Assembly (NCBI GenBank): GCA_015680685.1
Contig: MNCI01003777.1
Span: forward strand, 46,784-93,216
From: Gnetum montanum
Taxonomy: Eukaryota; Streptophyta; Gnetopsida; Gnetales; Gnetaceae
Direction of reading: 5' to 3'
Length of the DNA stretch: 46,433 nucleotides
The notes beneath the pieces were generated by a model, which saw only the letters and a program-made list of their open reading frames with translations, was not told the origin of the DNA and did not search any database. Each line of letters opens with the position of its first letter. Within the stretch, counting starts at the first letter, position 1. Below are positions 44,800-46,433 of this stretch, one piece after another. The position numbers and the translations under genes are program-made.

Positions 44800-46227
44800 A
44801 AAGAAGGCCTCTTATCTGATCAATTTCCTAATGAATCTCTCCTTGTAGCGGCTATTAATGCATAAATGCCCAATGAACTAAGATGGTATGACACCATTCT
44901 CACTTATCTGCTCAAGCAAGAACTATAAGAAGTTCTAGACACTCGAAAGAAATAATAGTTTCTTCACCAAGTTAAGCATTTGATGGAAATCAACAAGAAT
45001 CTTTACAAAGTATGTCCTAAAGGCCTAGTACGCTGGTGTGTCCTTGACTCAAATCAACTGCATGTTCTCTAGGATGCTCATGAAGGCCCTTGTGGAGGCC
45101 ATTATGCTAGGAGACACACGACCATCAAAATCCTCATGGCAGGATAAAAATGGTCAACAATCTTCAGGGATGCACACCATCCACATTTGTGATTATTGTC
45201 AAAGAGATGGTGGAATGAAAGCTCGAATGGAGGGGCCACAGCAATGAAGTTAGCCTCTCAACCCATTCGATATTTGGGGCATTAACTTTATGGGTTCCAT
45301 TCCACCTTTGTCAAATGGAAAGGCATATATAATAGTCATAGTTAACTATTGTACTAAGTGGACAGAAGCAGCAGCCGCCACTAACTGTGTGTCCACTACT
45401 ACTACTTGGTTTGTACAACAGAATATCATAAACAAGTTTAGTGTGTCGCATGCATTAATTTTTGACAATGGAACTTATTTCACAAGTGCCACTTTTTGAA
45501 AACTTATGCAACGCTTGGGGGTTGAGCATAAACTCACAACACCTTATCAGCTTTAAGCCAATGGTCAAGTTGAGGTCACTAATTGGGAGATTACAAAAAT
45601 TCTAATGTGCACTATTAGAAAACACCGAAGGGATTAGAGCACCAAATTAAATAATACACTTTGGGCCTATCTCTCTACATGGAAGCTTATCATAGGTTAT
45701 TCTCCCTATGAGCTCGTGTATAGAAAACTACCAACACTACCCATCCAATCTAAGCTCTGTACACTCTCTAAAGCCTGTGACCTTGACATGGATCTAAGTC
45801 TAGCATAAAAGGAAATATTAATAAAATCAACTTGCTAGATGAAAATTGATTAATGGTCCTATCATTCAATGAAATGCATAAGGAATTCAACAAGAAATGC
45901 CATGACCTCAAAATAAGGAAAGTCAAGTTTCAACCAAGAGATAAGGTTCTCTACTAGAATCCTGCACACATATCTCAACAAACCAAATTTCAAACATTAT
46001 GGGAAGGACCTTAAATTATTGAAGAAACTTTTCCCTCAGGGACCATGATTATATATAAACTTGATAGCCTAGACAAAAAACAATTAGTCAACATCCAACA
46101 ACTAAAACCTTTCCATGAGCCTAAGCCAACTAACTCAATAGACACCTTGCCAAATGTACAACCACGCTCAACCTTTCAGATCTCGTCCTTCCAACTTAGT
46201 CGTGGGAGATATGGCCATCCATATTAA
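44800..46227 (+). pseudogene. Integrase remnant (E3)
   Basis: Zinc-binding part HEGPCGGHYARR, followed by a frame break and DYCQRDGGMKARM. In the core WGINFMGSI the first Asp is Asn (AAC, 45284-45286), whereas the second is kept (FDNGTYF) and so is the Glu in NGQVEVTN. C-terminal part: YSPYELVYRKLPTLPIQSK, FQTLWEGP (GPY motif with TAA for Tyr), IIYKLDSLDKKQLVNIQQLK and SFQLSRGRYGHPY to the stop at 46225-46227. Tandem TAA-TAG near 44954 equals the E2 pair. Inactive. Confidence 0.9.
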
Positions 46228-46288
46228 CACTTTACATGGCTCCTTATTCTTTTGACTTTTTTGTTTTACACATTTCTGATTTTACAAC

Positions 46289-46433
46289 TGATGAGACGTG
46301 GTTCGCACAGGCCGCGATATCGCGTATGCGATATCGCAGCCGATGTGATATCGTATCCCCCACGATATCGCGTACGCGATATCGCGTCCTTCCCTACGAT
46401 ATCGCGTACGCGATATCGCAGTCTGCCGCCATG
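46289..46433 (+). repeat. 5' part of a CpG-rich LTR with GATATC palindromes
   Basis: Starts TGATGAGACGTGG, as family LTRs do, and runs past the window end. Seven GATATC sites lie at 46316, 46330, 46347, 46364, 46378, 46398 and 46412. A perfect 22-nt palindrome (10-nt arm CGATATCGCG, central TA, 10-nt arm CGCGATATCG) occurs twice, at 46363-46384 and 46397-46418, and once with one change at 46315-46336. CpG density is far above the rest of the window. Compared with the E3 5' LTR, 9 of the first 33 positions differ. This suggests a younger, less decayed insertion and not the E3 3' LTR. Confidence 0.85.

Larger units (their letters stand above)
38999..46288 (+). mobile_element. Athila/Tat-type LTR retrotransposon E3, 3' end not seen
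   Basis: Same family as E2: a related LTR, tRNA-Asp PBS, and the same gag-pro-RT-RNaseH-INT order. PBS to integrase stop is about 6370 bp here against about 6400 bp in E2, so the coding part is full length. After the integrase the sequence follows E2 for only about 60 bp, then a new LTR begins at 46289, where E2 still has 1.8 kb before its own 3' LTR. E3 therefore appears interrupted, with its 3' region and 3' LTR beyond the window. All coding domains are broken. Confidence 0.88.

Overview
The window reads as repeat-dense nuclear DNA of a land plant with a large genome. It has no intact host gene and no RNA gene; everything recognisable comes from LTR retrotransposons or a transposon-associated gene family. 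Support is the plant-type Ty3/gypsy Gag-Pol remnants, a primer site matching the plant tRNA-Asp 3' end (the Athila/Tat habit), a plant-type Ty1/copia gag, and nested insertions. A gymnosperm-like genome is plausible from the heavy decay, but the sequence alone does not prove it.

Layout. (1) 1-6300, + strand: a degenerate LTR (587-1427), then a Tat-like gag-protease remnant called E1 here, with no reverse transcriptase. (2) 6300-7170: spacer with a six-copy ~34-bp tandem repeat. (3) 7179-12498, - strand: a decayed multi-exon gene called A-minus here. (4) 12600-15000, + strand: Ty1/copia leader and gag remnant. (5) 15030-29020, + strand: Ty3/gypsy element E0, whose RT is split by (6) a structurally complete 9983-bp Athila/Tat-type element, E2, at 16513-26495, with both LTRs, a PBS and a 5-bp GGCTT target duplication. 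(7) 29025 to about 30660: probable E0 3' LTR with short repeats. (8) 30700-33850: non-coding, with a diverged ~200-bp repeat family. (9) 33900-38850, + strand: a second decayed copy of the multi-exon gene, A-plus. (10) 38999-46288, + strand: another Athila/Tat-type element, E3, related to E2. (11) 46289-46433: the start of a CpG-rich, palindrome-packed LTR that appears to be a younger insertion in E3 and runs off the window.

How the parts relate. E2 and E3 are diverged members of one family: LTRs TGATGAG...CTCATCA, U3 packed with GATATC palindromes, tRNA-Asp PBS, and gag-pro-RT-RNaseH-INT in one frame. All coding regions are broken by stops and frameshifts. Many stops sit at probable ancestral CAG/CAA/TGG/CGA codons, the pattern expected from deamination of methylated cytosine, and several are shared between E2 and E3. 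The most unusual item is gene A. Two copies in opposite orientation, about 26 kb apart, share exon order, splice sites and exon lengths (for example 138 nt in both) although the proteins have diverged. One copy lies antisense, just downstream of the Tat-like gag-pro.
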